Shown: positions 14,884 to 22,920, numbered from the stretch's first letter. The stretch: DNA of 32,274 nucleotides from Actinomycetota bacterium (GCA_005884945.1 VAYM01000111.1:1-32274), one strand, 5' to 3'. The notes: generated from the sequence alone by a model not told the origin. Made by a program: numbers and translations.

Positions 14884-15908
14884 TCTGGAGGCGGGCCGAG
14901 GGCACGCGGGTCTGGGACGAGAACGGCCGGGAGTACATCGATCTGACGGCCGGGTTCGGCGTGGCCGTGCTTGGGCACAGCAACCCGCGGATCCGGGAAG
15001 CGATCGCCTCGCAACCGGTCGTCCATGCACTCGGCGACCTCGCCGAGGCCGAGGTGACGCGACGCTTTCGCGATGCGCTGCCATGGCCGGCGAAGCTCGG
15101 CGTCACCGGCGAGGATGCTGTCGAGATCGCGCTGCGGACTGCCTTGCTCGCGACGGGGAAGCCGGGCATCGTCGCCTTCGACGGCGCGTATCACGGGACG
15201 GGATTGCTCGCGCTTGCCGCAACGGGATTGGAGCGCTTCCGAGCGCCCTTCGCCCCGTGGCTCCCCGAGCCCGTTTACCGGAAGACCTTCGGCGAGGATC
15301 CTGGACCGCTCCCGCCGGACGCGGGATGCGTGATCGTGGAACCGGTCCAAGGTCGTGTCGGCTCGCGGGTTCCGTCTGCAGCGTTCCTCGAACAGCTGCG
15401 GGCGAGGTGCGACGCGGCAGGCGCAGTGTTGATCGTCGATGCGATCTTCACCGGGCTCGGACGGCTGGGCGAGATGTGGCCCGGCTCGGAAGTCGCCGAC
15501 GTCCTGTGCGTCGGCAAGGCGCTCGGCGGCGGGCTTCCGCTGTCGGCTGCGCTCTTCGTCCGAGGTGACCTCGCGCAGGCGTGGGACCTCGGCCGTGAGG
15601 ACGTCTACACCCATACGCACGTCGGTAATCCGCTTGCGTGTGCGGCAGGGCTCGTTGTCCTCGAGGAGGTCCCGCGGTTCCTCGACCGTGTTCACGAGCT
15701 GAGTGACCAGTTCGCGGCCGCGGGGTGGCACGGCGCCGGGCTCCTTCGCACGCGTCGACAGAATGCGGCGCACGCAGTCCGGAACGGGGTGCTCGCGATT
15801 CCGATTCCGGCACAGGACGGACGGCATGCACTCACGCAGGCGGCGCCCGCCTTCTCGATGACGGACGAGGAACTCGACGAGGCCCTTCGGCGCCTCTCGC
15901 GTCATTGA
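14880..15908 (+). CDS. Class III PLP-dependent aminotransferase
   Basis: A 342-residue fold-type I aminotransferase of class III (OAT/ArgD/GABA-aminotransferase group). Visible features: EGTRVWDENGREYIDLTAGF (7-26), DGAYHGTGLL (101-110), EPVQGRVGSR (154-163), Asp187 in VDAIFTGLGRLG (pyridine nitrogen contact; usual form DEVQTGFGRTG) and Lys213 in VGKALGGGLPLSA (Schiff base). It is some 60-100 residues shorter than typical members, mostly at the C-terminus and around residue 70, yet both ends look natural. The GTG start overlaps the proline dehydrogenase stop. Since P5C is in equilibrium with glutamate semialdehyde, an ornithine-aminotransferase-like role is a reasonable but unproven inference. 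A hairpin repeat follows the stop. Confidence 0.78.
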   Translation: MIWRRAEGTRVWDENGREYIDLTAGFGVAVLGHSNPRIREAIASQPVVHALGDLAEAEVTRRFRDALPWPAKLGVTGEDAVEIALRTALLATGKPGIVAFDGAYHGTGLLALAATGLERFRAPFAPWLPEPVYRKTFGEDPGPLPPDAGCVIVEPVQGRVGSRVPSAAFLEQLRARCDAAGAVLIVDAIFTGLGRLGEMWPGSEVADVLCVGKALGGGLPLSAALFVRGDLAQAWDLGREDVYTHTHVGNPLACAAGLVVLEEVPRFLDRVHELSDQFAAAGWHGAGLLRTRRQNAAHAVRNGVLAIPIPAQDGRHALTQAAPAFSMTDEELDEALRRLSRH

Positions 15909-15917
15909 CTCGCACAA

Positions 15918-15945
15918 AGGGGTCAGACCGGAAGCTCTGACCCTT
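15918..15945. repeat. GGGTCAGAC hairpin repeat, copy 2
   Basis: GGGTCAGA (15920-15927) pairs with TCTGACCC (15936-15943); A/T pairs and one G-T pair extend the stem outward. The loop CCGGAAGC resembles that of copy 1 (5381-5405), and both are followed by TTG. It starts 9 nt after the aminotransferase stop and sits between convergent genes, so it may terminate transcription from either side. Confidence 0.65.
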
Positions 15946-15966
15946 GCTCTCTCGACCGCTGTACCG

Positions 15967-16287
15967 CTACGGAGGTGGAGGAGCGTCGTAAGGACCCGGG
16001 CCCGGCGGTGGGCCCGCGACATCCTCTTCGACCACGCGACGGCGCCCGTAGCCTCGGCGGTACGGGCCGCCCGCAGGGCCTGCGTCGTATGCACTGCGAC
16101 GCCAACCCCAATGGCCCGGGCCCCACCGCTCCCACCAGGCGAGTGCGAGGAGCAAGCCGACGAGGCCGACGCCCATGAGGATCCAGCCCACGACGTGGAC
16201 GTTGACCTGTGCATCGGAGCTCTGGTGCACCGCGAAAGCGAGCACGGCGCCGACGGCGATCAAGATCAGGCTGACGGGAAGTCCCAC
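15967..16287 (-). CDS. DUF6458-type small membrane protein
   Basis: A 106-residue protein with two transmembrane helices: GLPVSLILIAVGAVLAFAVH (2-21) and VVGWILMGVGLVGLLLALAW (32-51), joined by a short loop SSDAQVNVH. This matches the small actinobacterial DUF6458 family. The C-terminal half is a cytoplasmic, Arg/Gly/Pro-rich tail with aromatic residues (GHWGWRR, PYRRGYGRRR) ending in Pro repeats. Function unknown. It starts with GTG 7 nt after the methyltransferase stop and is probably the last gene of the fabL operon. Confidence 0.7.
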   Translation of the reverse strand: MGLPVSLILIAVGAVLAFAVHQSSDAQVNVHVVGWILMGVGLVGLLLALAWWERWGPGHWGWRRSAYDAGPAGGPYRRGYGRRRVVEEDVAGPPPGPGPYDAPPPP

Positions 16288-16294
16288 GTTCGTG

Positions 16295-16945
16295 TTATCG
16301 CCGCTGCGCGTGTAACAGAAACGTGCCGGGAATCCGTGCGTCGTGGTGCCGTGGATTGCCCGGTTGCTGCGGGTACTCCTGCAGCGCGCGAACCATCAGG
16401 CCCGCGCCCGCGACCGATGTGACGATCTGGCCGAGACGCCATCTCCGCAGCTGGAGCTCCTCCCTGAAGTAGTCCTCGCGCCAGTGCATGAGTCCGTCGA
16501 CAGCGTTCGCGGCGGGGTGGTCGTCGAAGAGGAGCAGATCGCCGCCTTCTCGGAGCGCTGCTGCGACACCTGTCGCCCACCCGTCGAGGTCGTCGAGCCA
16601 CTGCATGATCCAGCCCGTGTAGACGAGGTCGAAACGGCTGCGTCGAAGCTCGCGCGGCAGCGTTTGTGGGCTGCCCTCGATCCACAGGATGCGCGGCCAC
16701 CGCTCGCGCGCGACGGCGAGTGCCGCAGCGGAGCTGTCGACGCCGGTGACAGTTGCGTCGAGCTCGGCGAGCTGCGCGGCCGACTCACCCGTGCCGCACT
16801 GCGGAACGAGGACGCGCTTGCCCGTGAGATCGGCGAGCGCATGACGGACCGGCGGCGGCAACCACGGCACTCCTGTCGCCGCGTCGGCACGCCGGCCGTG
16901 CAGCTGCTCCCAGGCGCGAAGGTTTTCCTCGGTCGGTTCCATCAC
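16295..16945 (-). CDS. SAM-dependent methyltransferase, substrate unknown
   Basis: A 216-residue class I methyltransferase. Motif I is KRVLVPQCGTGESAAQLAEL (about 43-62), with VTGVDSSAAAL (motif II), FDLVYTGWIMQWLDDLDGWA (motif IV and following helix) and LREGGDLLLFDDHPA (motif V-VI). The PQCG version of motif I (rather than DxGxGxG) and the C-terminal beta hairpin (GTFLLHA) resemble small-molecule methyltransferases. The start is GTG at 16945, overlapping the fabL stop (GTGA), with an ATG one codon later. Coupling to fabL suggests shared regulation; a lipid-related substrate is only a guess. Confidence 0.75.
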   Translation of the reverse strand: MMEPTEENLRAWEQLHGRRADAATGVPWLPPPVRHALADLTGKRVLVPQCGTGESAAQLAELDATVTGVDSSAAALAVARERWPRILWIEGSPQTLPRELRRSRFDLVYTGWIMQWLDDLDGWATGVAAALREGGDLLLFDDHPAANAVDGLMHWREDYFREELQLRRWRLGQIVTSVAGAGLMVRALQEYPQQPGNPRHHDARIPGTFLLHAQRR

Positions 16946-17682
16946 GCGGGGAGGGCGTAGCCGCCGTCGACGACGAGCGTGTGACCGCGCACCATCTCCG
17001 CCTCCGGTGAACAGAGGAACGTCACCGCCGCGGCGACGTCTCCCGCTTCGACGAGTCGTCCGGCGGGCGTGCGCTTCTTGAAGTACGCAAGCATCCGGTC
17101 GCGGTTCGGAAAGTGGTCGAGCGCGCCCGTCTCGACCAGTCCCGCCGAGACGGCGTTGACGCGGATCCCGCGTGGAGCGAGCTCGACGGCGAGGTAGCGG
17201 ACGACCGTCTCGAGCGCGGCCTTCGACACTCCGACGAGGACGTAGTTGTCGAGGACACGGGACGAGCCGAGCGACGAAACGCCGACGATCGACGAGCCCT
17301 GCCTCATGTCACTCGCGCACGCGCGCGCGAGAGACAGAAGCGCGCGGGCGTTCGCGTTCAGCGTCCAGTCCCAGTGCTTGTCCTCGGTCTCGAGCGCCGG
17401 GCGGATCACGCCGGTCGCCGCGTTGTGGACGATCGCGTCCCACGGGCCCTCGGCCGCGAACCGTTGCACGGTCTTGTCCGAGGCGACGTTGCCTCGCACG
17501 AGCACCGCCTCCGTGCCGCTCGCACTCACCTCGCCGGCCGTTTCCTCCGCCGCCTGGTCGTTCCGCATGTACCCGAGCCCGATGCGCGCCGCTCCGAGCT
17601 TCGCGAAGCGCAGCGCGATCGACTTGCCGATGCCGCGCGTCCCGCCGGTCACGAGGACGGACCGGCCGTCGAACGAGCTCAT
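16942..17682 (-). CDS. fabL: Enoyl-[acyl-carrier-protein] reductase, FabL type
   Basis: A 246-residue short-chain dehydrogenase closely resembling FabL (enoyl-ACP reductase III), which reduces the trans-2-enoyl-ACP double bond with NADPH in the last step of each fatty-acid elongation cycle. The diagnostic FabL string is present: HNAATGVIRPALETEDKHWD then WTLNANARALL, plus SSLGSSRVLDNY, DHFPNRD and KRTPAGRLVEAGDV. The catalytic pair is Tyr147 and Lys154 (Y-x6-K, as in FabL/FabI rather than the YxxxK of other SDRs). The nucleotide loop is TGGTRGIG (12-19). The ATG at 17682 overlaps the stop of the upstream small gene (ATGA); the longer in-frame opening upstream is part of that gene's region. 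Confidence 0.88.
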   Translation of the reverse strand: MSSFDGRSVLVTGGTRGIGKSIALRFAKLGAARIGLGYMRNDQAAEETAGEVSASGTEAVLVRGNVASDKTVQRFAAEGPWDAIVHNAATGVIRPALETEDKHWDWTLNANARALLSLARACASDMRQGSSIVGVSSLGSSRVLDNYVLVGVSKAALETVVRYLAVELAPRGIRVNAVSAGLVETGALDHFPNRDRMLAYFKKRTPAGRLVEAGDVAAAVTFLCSPEAEMVRGHTLVVDGGYALPA

Positions 17683-17957
17683 CCCCGAGGCGGAAGCGGG
17701 TCGTACGCGGGCGCCGCGCTCGGGATCTCCTTCCACCCGAGGCGAGAGCGCGGCTCCCGGCCGCCTTCCTCGGCTTTCGAGGACGCGAGGCCGAGGCGGT
17801 CGAGCAACTCCATCTTCTCCTGCGCGTAGCGCTTCACGGGATGGTCGTCCGGGAGATCCATGACGAGCTCCTCGAGCCGCGCGCGCAGCTGGTACGCGAA
17901 GTGCGGCGTCGCGGGGCCGACGAGCGCGTCGACGTCCTCTTTGGTCGGCTGGCGCAT
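17679..17957 (-). CDS. Small helical protein upstream of fabL, unknown function
   Basis: A 92-residue soluble protein: a helical part (residues 1-60, TKEDVDALVGPATPHFAYQL, then RARLEELVMDLPDDHPVKRY and AQEKMELLDRLGLASSKAEE) and a Pro-rich, probably unstructured tail (LGWKEIPSAAPAYDPLPPRG). I do not recognise a family. The start ATG at 17957 is supported by a TAGGCT -10 box 7 nt upstream. It is the first gene of a coupled operon with fabL, the methyltransferase and DUF6458, so it may be related to envelope lipid metabolism. Confidence 0.6.
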   Translation of the reverse strand: MRQPTKEDVDALVGPATPHFAYQLRARLEELVMDLPDDHPVKRYAQEKMELLDRLGLASSKAEEGGREPRSRLGWKEIPSAAPAYDPLPPRG

Positions 17958-17964
17958 AGCGCGC

Positions 17965-17970
17965 AGCCTA
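17965..17970 (-). promoter_or_regulatory. -10 box TAGGCT of the fabL operon
   Basis: On the minus strand TAGGCT is followed by 7 nt and the ATG at 17957, a leaderless arrangement. It lies in the 22-bp gap after the stop of the upstream glycosidase-like gene. Confidence 0.5.
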
Positions 17971-17979
17971 ACGCGCGAG

Positions 17980-19752
17980 CTACGACCCGGTCGGAGCCGA
18001 GACGTACACGTGCACCTCGAGCGGGCCGAAGGTGTCCGTGAACGTCCCGGACGAAGCCGTGACCGCGCGGGTCCCGTCGAGCGAGACGAGCCGGCGGTCG
18101 CCGAGCGCCGGCACGTCGATCGTCGCGGTCGCGCTCTCGCGGCTGCCGTTGACGGCGATCACGTAGAAGGCGCCGTTGTGCTCGCGCGCACCGACCTTGA
18201 CGGAGCTGCCGGAGCCGGCGTCGGCGGTCAGGTTCGGCTCGAGCAGCGCGGGGACGAGCGACTCGATCGTCCGCTTGTCGATTGCGATCTGCGCGCCGAT
18301 GTCCGCCGAGAAGTCGTAGGGGAAGTACGCGATCGCGTGCGCGCCGCCGGCGATCGCGAGCCACGTCTCCGCGTGCACGGTCGCAGGCGTCGGGTTGAGC
18401 GTCGGATCGTGGCAGTCCATCCCGCGCGCCTCGATCCACTGGAACGTCGGCTTGCCGCCCGTGAGCTGGACGAGCTCTTTCTGTGCCTCGAACACGTGGC
18501 CGAAGTCGTCGTACCGGCACCAGTTTTGCAGCGGGTAGAGGTCGAACCCGAGGACGTCGGCGTTCTGGACCAGCGCCGGATACATCCCGCGACCCTGCGG
18601 GAGCGGCGCGGCGTGGCTGTAGAAGTGGTTCGTGAGCGTCAGGAAGCGCGGCCCGCCGCCGTTCGGCGGGACGAGCTTGGCAACGGTGTCTGCGCCGATG
18701 TCGTTCGGCAGAAATGTGTCCCACTCGTCGGGCAGGAACGACCCGACTTCGCCGTCCGCGGCCGGGTCCTGTGCGTCGCCGACGACGAGCCCGTGGCCGC
18801 TGAGCGCGTCGAGCTGCTTCGTCGCGCTGCCGCAATCCTTGCCCATGAACAGGTCGATGCCGGCCGTGAGCAGCGGCGCGTACGAGCCGGGGCATGCGGC
18901 CCACACCATGAACGGGAAGTACGGCTGGTTGTCGACGAGGAACGATCCGCCTGCAACACCGCCGGTCAGCTGCGCGGGGAGCCCGGGCGTCGTGAGGAGG
19001 AACGGCGACGCCGCGGTCCGCCCGTCGGGCGCGCTGGCCTCGACCCAGAGGCGATAGGTCGCGTCGAATGCGAGGCCGTTGACGACTGCGGTGTGCTCCG
19101 TGGACGGCGTGTCGGCCGCAGACCACAGCGTCTGCGAGTCCAGGCCGTACGCGACCTGTGAGCTGACCGCCTCGCTCGTGTGCCACGCGATCGTCGCGCT
19201 GAACGGGCCGAGCGAGACCGTGTGGACGTCGCTGATCTGAATCGGAGGTGCCGCGATGGTCGTCGGGTCCGGAGCCACCGTCGGCCCGGCAGTGCCCGAG
19301 TCCTGCGAATCGCCGGCGAACACGCGTGGGTTCGCGTTGAACTGGACGACGCTCCCGCTCGACCCGCCGCTCTGCTTCGCACCCGTGATGGGCGTCGAGT
19401 GGGCCGCGACGCCTGACGTCGCAGTGGCGAGCTCCTCGCGGATCGGCGTCAGGCCGATGTGCGGATGCGCAGGCCGGTAGACACGCTCGGAAGAGCTGAC
19501 GACGGAGCAGCAGCGGGCCGCGGGCGTGGACGGCGAAGCAGCCGCCGCAGCATGTGTGGCAGCCGGCGCAGCGCCTCGGTGCGCCAGCCCGAGACCGAGC
19601 ACGGCGCCGATCGCGGCCGGGACCACGAGCCACAGATACGTGCGGAGCGGCACCTTGTAGAAGTCGGCTTTTCCGGGCGTCTCCCCTCCCTCGGTTGGGG
19701 GATTCCACGGTAGGTGCGGGTCCCGTGGATTCCAACCCGTCCATTGGGGCAT
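17980..19752 (-). CDS. Membrane-anchored extracellular glycosidase-like protein with FnIII domain
   Basis: A 590-residue protein. Residues 1-36 are cytoplasmic and Pro/Trp-rich, 38-57 one transmembrane helix (TYLWLVVPAAIGAVLGLGLA), so most of the chain is outside the cell. A low-complexity linker (60-165) is followed by a fibronectin-III-like domain (about 171-256: TIAWHTSEAVSSQVAYG, TYRLWVEAS), a TIM-barrel-like region (about 265-510) and a C-terminal beta domain (about 515-590). Barrel strands are visible at DNQPYFPFMVW, DLFMGKDC, FLTLTNHFY, VLGFDLYPLQ, TFQWIEARG and AHAIAYFPYDFS, as in clan-A glycoside hydrolases; Glu441 is a candidate nucleophile and Glu343 (PDEWDT) a candidate acid. I cannot name the GH family, and catalysis is unproven. 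The ATG start is 46 bp from the divergent MFS gene. Confidence 0.6.
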   Translation of the reverse strand: MPQWTGWNPRDPHLPWNPPTEGGETPGKADFYKVPLRTYLWLVVPAAIGAVLGLGLAHRGAAPAATHAAAAASPSTPAARCCSVVSSSERVYRPAHPHIGLTPIREELATATSGVAAHSTPITGAKQSGGSSGSVVQFNANPRVFAGDSQDSGTAGPTVAPDPTTIAAPPIQISDVHTVSLGPFSATIAWHTSEAVSSQVAYGLDSQTLWSAADTPSTEHTAVVNGLAFDATYRLWVEASAPDGRTAASPFLLTTPGLPAQLTGGVAGGSFLVDNQPYFPFMVWAACPGSYAPLLTAGIDLFMGKDCGSATKQLDALSGHGLVVGDAQDPAADGEVGSFLPDEWDTFLPNDIGADTVAKLVPPNGGGPRFLTLTNHFYSHAAPLPQGRGMYPALVQNADVLGFDLYPLQNWCRYDDFGHVFEAQKELVQLTGGKPTFQWIEARGMDCHDPTLNPTPATVHAETWLAIAGGAHAIAYFPYDFSADIGAQIAIDKRTIESLVPALLEPNLTADAGSGSSVKVGAREHNGAFYVIAVNGSRESATATIDVPALGDRRLVSLDGTRAVTASSGTFTDTFGPLEVHVYVSAPTGS

Positions 19753-19798
19753 CTTCGAAACAGATGCGAACCAACGTCGTGACTACGCCGGAGGAGTG

Positions 19799-21337
19799 AT
19801 GTCGCTGCGCGCGCGGCTCGCCCGGAAGCCGCCCGGTTACCGCTTCACGATCGGCCGGATCCTCGCGATCTACTCCGGGCTGATGGTCGCGCTGCTCCTC
19901 GCGGCGCTGGATCAGACGATCGTCGCCACGGCGCTTCCGCGCGTCGTCTCGGACCTCGGCGGGCTCTCCCAATACTCCTGGGTCTTCACGGCGTACATGC
20001 TCGCGAGCACTGTCACCGTGCCGCTCTACGGGAAGCTCGGCGACGTCTATGGGCGCAAGCCGCTCTTTCTCTTCGCGATCGTCGTGTTCCTTGTCGGCTC
20101 GGCGCTCTGCGGCCTCGCGCAGAACATGACGCAGCTCGTGCTCTTCCGCGGCATCCAGGGGCTCGGCGCCGGAGGGCTCTTCCCGCTTGCGCTCGCGGTC
20201 GTCGGCGCGATCGTGCCGCCGCGCGACCGGGGTCGCTACCAGGGTCTCATCGGGGCAGTGTTCGCCTCCGCGTCGATCATCGGCCCGGCGCTCGGCGGTT
20301 TCATCGTCGACAACACGACCTGGCGCTGGATCTTCTACGTCAACCTGCCCGTGGGCGGGCTGGCGCTGCTCGTCATCTCGCTGACGATGCCGCGCCGCGC
20401 GCCGCAAAGGGAGCACTCCATCGACTGGGCCGGCGCCGTCCTGCTGGCGCTCGGGGCGACGGCGTTCCTTCTCGGGCTCGTCTGGGGAGGACGACAGTAC
20501 CCGTGGAGCTCACCACAGGTGGTGGGGGCGCTCGCCTCCGCAGCAATCCTGTTCGCGCTGTTCGCTTTGTACGAGCGGCGCGTGCCGGAGCCGATCCTTC
20601 CCTTCGACCTGATGCGGAACCGCACCGTGGCGTCGAGCCTGATCTGCATGGCGCTGGTCGGGATGGCGATGTTCGGGACGATCTCCTACGTTCCGCTGTT
20701 CGTACAGGGCGTGGTCGGGACGTCCGCGACGTCGTCCGGCGTCGTGCTGACGCCGTTGATGCTCGGCGCCGTCACTGCGTCGTTCATCTCGGGACAGTGG
20801 GTCTCGCGCAGCGGACGCGTGCGGCCGAACGCGATCGCAGGGCCGATCGTCCTCACGACCGGCATGTTGCTGCTCTGGCAGATGGACGTACACACGTCGA
20901 ACGGTGAGGCGGCGCGCAACATGGTCATCGCCGGCGTCGGGCTCGGCCTGATGATGCAGGTCTTCGTGCTCGCCGTTCAGAACGCGGTCCCACGCGTGCG
21001 CATCGGTTCGGCGACGGCGATGACGCAGTTCTCGCGTTCGATCGGCGCGACGCTCGGTGTCACGCTGATGGGGGTGATCATCAACCAGGGCTTGCCGAGC
21101 GACGTGAGCAGCGAGGGAATCACGATTCACCGGCTCCGCGGCGCGTTGCGTGTCGGCCTCGCGCATGCGATCCGTCCCGCGTTTTTCGCTGCGATGGTCG
21201 TCTCGGCCCTCGTACTGCCGATCGTTCTCGTCGGGATTCGGGACGTGCAGCTCCGCCGCGGGTTCGACGACGTCGTCGTCGGCGACGAACCGTCACCGCA
21301 GCCGGCGACCGCGGCGGCGTCGGGAAGGGGGGAGTAG
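19799..21337 (+). CDS. MFS multidrug exporter, DHA2 (EmrB/QacA) family
   Basis: A 512-residue major-facilitator transporter with about 14 transmembrane helices, typical of proton-driven DHA2 drug exporters. Signatures: LDQTIVATALPRVVSDLGGL (motif D1, TM1), GKLGDVYGRKPLF (motif A, loop 2-3), LVLFRGIQGLGAGGLFPLAL (motif B, TM4, with the conserved Arg), and GPALGGFIVDNTTWRWIFYV (motif C, TM5). The substrate cannot be predicted. The C-terminus is a short disordered tail (DEPSPQPATAAASGRGE). The ATG at 19799 is preceded by GGAGGA at 4 nt; a GTG one codon earlier is possible. No regulator gene is adjacent. The -10 box of the HPPD gene overlaps its stop. Confidence 0.88.
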   Translation: MSLRARLARKPPGYRFTIGRILAIYSGLMVALLLAALDQTIVATALPRVVSDLGGLSQYSWVFTAYMLASTVTVPLYGKLGDVYGRKPLFLFAIVVFLVGSALCGLAQNMTQLVLFRGIQGLGAGGLFPLALAVVGAIVPPRDRGRYQGLIGAVFASASIIGPALGGFIVDNTTWRWIFYVNLPVGGLALLVISLTMPRRAPQREHSIDWAGAVLLALGATAFLLGLVWGGRQYPWSSPQVVGALASAAILFALFALYERRVPEPILPFDLMRNRTVASSLICMALVGMAMFGTISYVPLFVQGVVGTSATSSGVVLTPLMLGAVTASFISGQWVSRSGRVRPNAIAGPIVLTTGMLLLWQMDVHTSNGEAARNMVIAGVGLGLMMQVFVLAVQNAVPRVRIGSATAMTQFSRSIGATLGVTLMGVIINQGLPSDVSSEGITIHRLRGALRVGLAHAIRPAFFAAMVVSALVLPIVLVGIRDVQLRRGFDDVVVGDEPSPQPATAAASGRGE

Positions 21338-21340
21338 AGT
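21335..21340 (+). promoter_or_regulatory. -10 box TAGAGT of the HPPD gene
   Basis: TAGAGT begins with the TAG stop codon of the MFS gene and is followed by 6 nt and the ATG at 21347, a leaderless arrangement. No -35 element is visible. Confidence 0.55.
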
Positions 21341-21346
21341 CTGAGC

Positions 21347-22450
21347 ATGGGGCAGCACGACGATTTCATGCCGCTCGACGGCTGGGATCACGTCGAGCTG
21401 TGGGTCGGGAACGCGAAACAGGCCGCCTACTGGTACGAGCACGCGTTCGGATTCCGGCGGACCGCCTACGCGGGGCCCGAGACCGGCGTCCGCGACCGCG
21501 CGTCGTACGTTCTCGAGCAGGGCGACGTCCGCGTCGTCGTGTCGAGCGGCCTGCGGCGGGACTCCACGGTCGGCGAGTTCGCGTGCGCCCACGGCGACGG
21601 CCTCAAGGACATCTCGCTGCGCGTGCCCGACGCGCGCGAGGCGTATCGACAGGCGGTGCAGCGCGGTGCTCGAGGGATCTCCGAGCCGCACTGGGCCGAA
21701 GACGAGTTCGGCCGCGTCGAGCTCTCGTCGATCGCGACGTACGGCGACGTCGTCCACACGTTCGTGAACCGCTCCGGGTACGAGGGCGCTTTTCTCCCCG
21801 GCTATCGCGCGGAGCAGTCGTCGAACGGCGCCGACGGAGGCGTCGGGCTGATCGCGATCGACCACGTCGTCGGCAACGTCGAGCTCGGCCGGATGCAGTA
21901 CTGGGTCGAGTTCTACGAGCGCGTGTTCGGGATGACCGAGATGATCCACTTCTCCGACGAGGACATCTCGACGGAGTACTCCGCGCTCATGTCGAAGGTG
22001 ATGACGGACGGCGAGGGGAAGATCAAGTTCCCGATCAACGAGCCCGCGGAGGGGAAGCGCAAGAGCCAGATCGAGGAGTACCTCGAGTTCAACCACGGTC
22101 CGGGCGTGCAGCACGTCGCGCTCACCTCCGCGAACATCGTGAAGACGGTCGAGGCGTTGCAACGCCGCGGAGTGGTCTTCCTCGCGACGCCGCACACGTA
22201 CTACGAGGACGTGGCCGACCGCGTTGGCGAGATCGACGAGGACTACGCCGACCTCCAGCGCCTCGGCATCCTCGCCGATCGCGACGACGACGGCTATCTG
22301 CTGCAGATCTTCACGAAGACGGCGCAAGATCGGCCGACCTTGTTCTTCGAGGTGATCGAACGCCACGGTGCGCGTGGGTTCGGGGACGGCAACTTCAAGG
22401 CCCTCTTCGAAGCGATCGAGCGGGAGCAAGCGCTCCGCGGCAACCTCTAG
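21347..22450 (+). CDS. hppD: 4-hydroxyphenylpyruvate dioxygenase
   Basis: A 367-residue non-haem Fe(II) dioxygenase converting 4-hydroxyphenylpyruvate to homogentisate, the committed step of tyrosine catabolism. It has two vicinal-oxygen-chelate halves: an N-terminal one (DHVELWVGNAKQAAYWYEHA) and the catalytic C-terminal one, where the iron ligands are His173 (AIDHVVGN), His256 (GVQHVALTS) and Glu335 (FFEVIERHG). The C-terminal GFGDGNFKALFEAIEREQ is the helix that gates the active site in this family. The length is normal. It is the first plus-strand gene of the aromatic catabolism region. Its TAG stop shares the CTAG tetranucleotide with the convergent gene. Confidence 0.96.
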   Translation: MGQHDDFMPLDGWDHVELWVGNAKQAAYWYEHAFGFRRTAYAGPETGVRDRASYVLEQGDVRVVVSSGLRRDSTVGEFACAHGDGLKDISLRVPDAREAYRQAVQRGARGISEPHWAEDEFGRVELSSIATYGDVVHTFVNRSGYEGAFLPGYRAEQSSNGADGGVGLIAIDHVVGNVELGRMQYWVEFYERVFGMTEMIHFSDEDISTEYSALMSKVMTDGEGKIKFPINEPAEGKRKSQIEEYLEFNHGPGVQHVALTSANIVKTVEALQRRGVVFLATPHTYYEDVADRVGEIDEDYADLQRLGILADRDDDGYLLQIFTKTAQDRPTLFFEVIERHGARGFGDGNFKALFEAIEREQALRGNL

Positions 22451-22920
22451 CGCAGCAGCTCCTCGAGCTTCGCGCGCGTCCGGCGCGCCTCGAGCCAGAA
22501 CAGGACCGACATGCAGGCGTAGCCGACGCCGAAGAACGCGAGCGCGAGGCCGGCGAACCCGAGTCTCAGCGGATCGCGTGCCGCCGCCATGGCCGCGATC
22601 GCGACGAAGAAAGCCGCGAGCCCCAGCCAGGCCGCCATGAACACGGCGACCGGACGAAGCAGCCGCATGCGGACGTCCACCCGCGTGCCGTCGACGCCCG
22701 TTCGGTACGAGCCCTCGACGAAGGGGACGAACGAGTTGCGGTAGCCGAGCACCGGCCGCAGCTCGAAGCAGTCCTGACCGACCGTGCCCGCGAACGGTCG
22801 CTGCGGCTTCCGCAGCGACAGCCGCCGTGGCGGCTCGACCTCGGCCTCCAGCCGTTCGCGGATTACGTCCGGCGCGTCGTGGGCATCGATCGCGAAGCGC
22901 TTCTCGGGCAAGAAAGGCAC
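22447..22920 (-). CDS. Small two-helix membrane protein, unknown function
   Basis: A 157-residue protein. Residues 1-85 form a soluble beta-rich domain (PEKRFAIDAHDAPDVIRERL, LSLRKPQRPFAGTVGQDCFE, VPFVEGSYRTGVDGTRVDVR); two transmembrane helices follow (VAVFMAAWLGLAAFFVAIAAM and LGFAGLALAFFGVGYACMSVLF, described in parts), and a short charged C-terminus (EARRTRAKLEELL). The layout, a soluble domain followed by a helical hairpin, recurs in small uncharacterised bacterial membrane proteins. I recognise no family. The start is GTG at 22920, 17 bp from the divergent GTG of the DUF2071 gene; no ribosome site is clear. Convergent with hppD. Confidence 0.55.
   Translation of the reverse strand: MPFLPEKRFAIDAHDAPDVIRERLEAEVEPPRRLSLRKPQRPFAGTVGQDCFELRPVLGYRNSFVPFVEGSYRTGVDGTRVDVRMRLLRPVAVFMAAWLGLAAFFVAIAAMAAARDPLRLGFAGLALAFFGVGYACMSVLFWLEARRTRAKLEELLR

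Noticed and set aside
16295-17682. Toxin-antitoxin or phage-defence reading of the small gene-methyltransferase operon
   Set aside because: The methyltransferase lacks DNA-methylase motifs (no DPPY/NPPY or PCQ), and the central gene is a housekeeping-type FabL.
17834-20416. Open frame of about 860 codons on the minus strand
   Set aside because: It runs through two real genes in another frame and across the divergent promoter, with Arg/Asp/Gly-rich low-complexity sequence; a shadow of the glycosidase-like and MFS genes.
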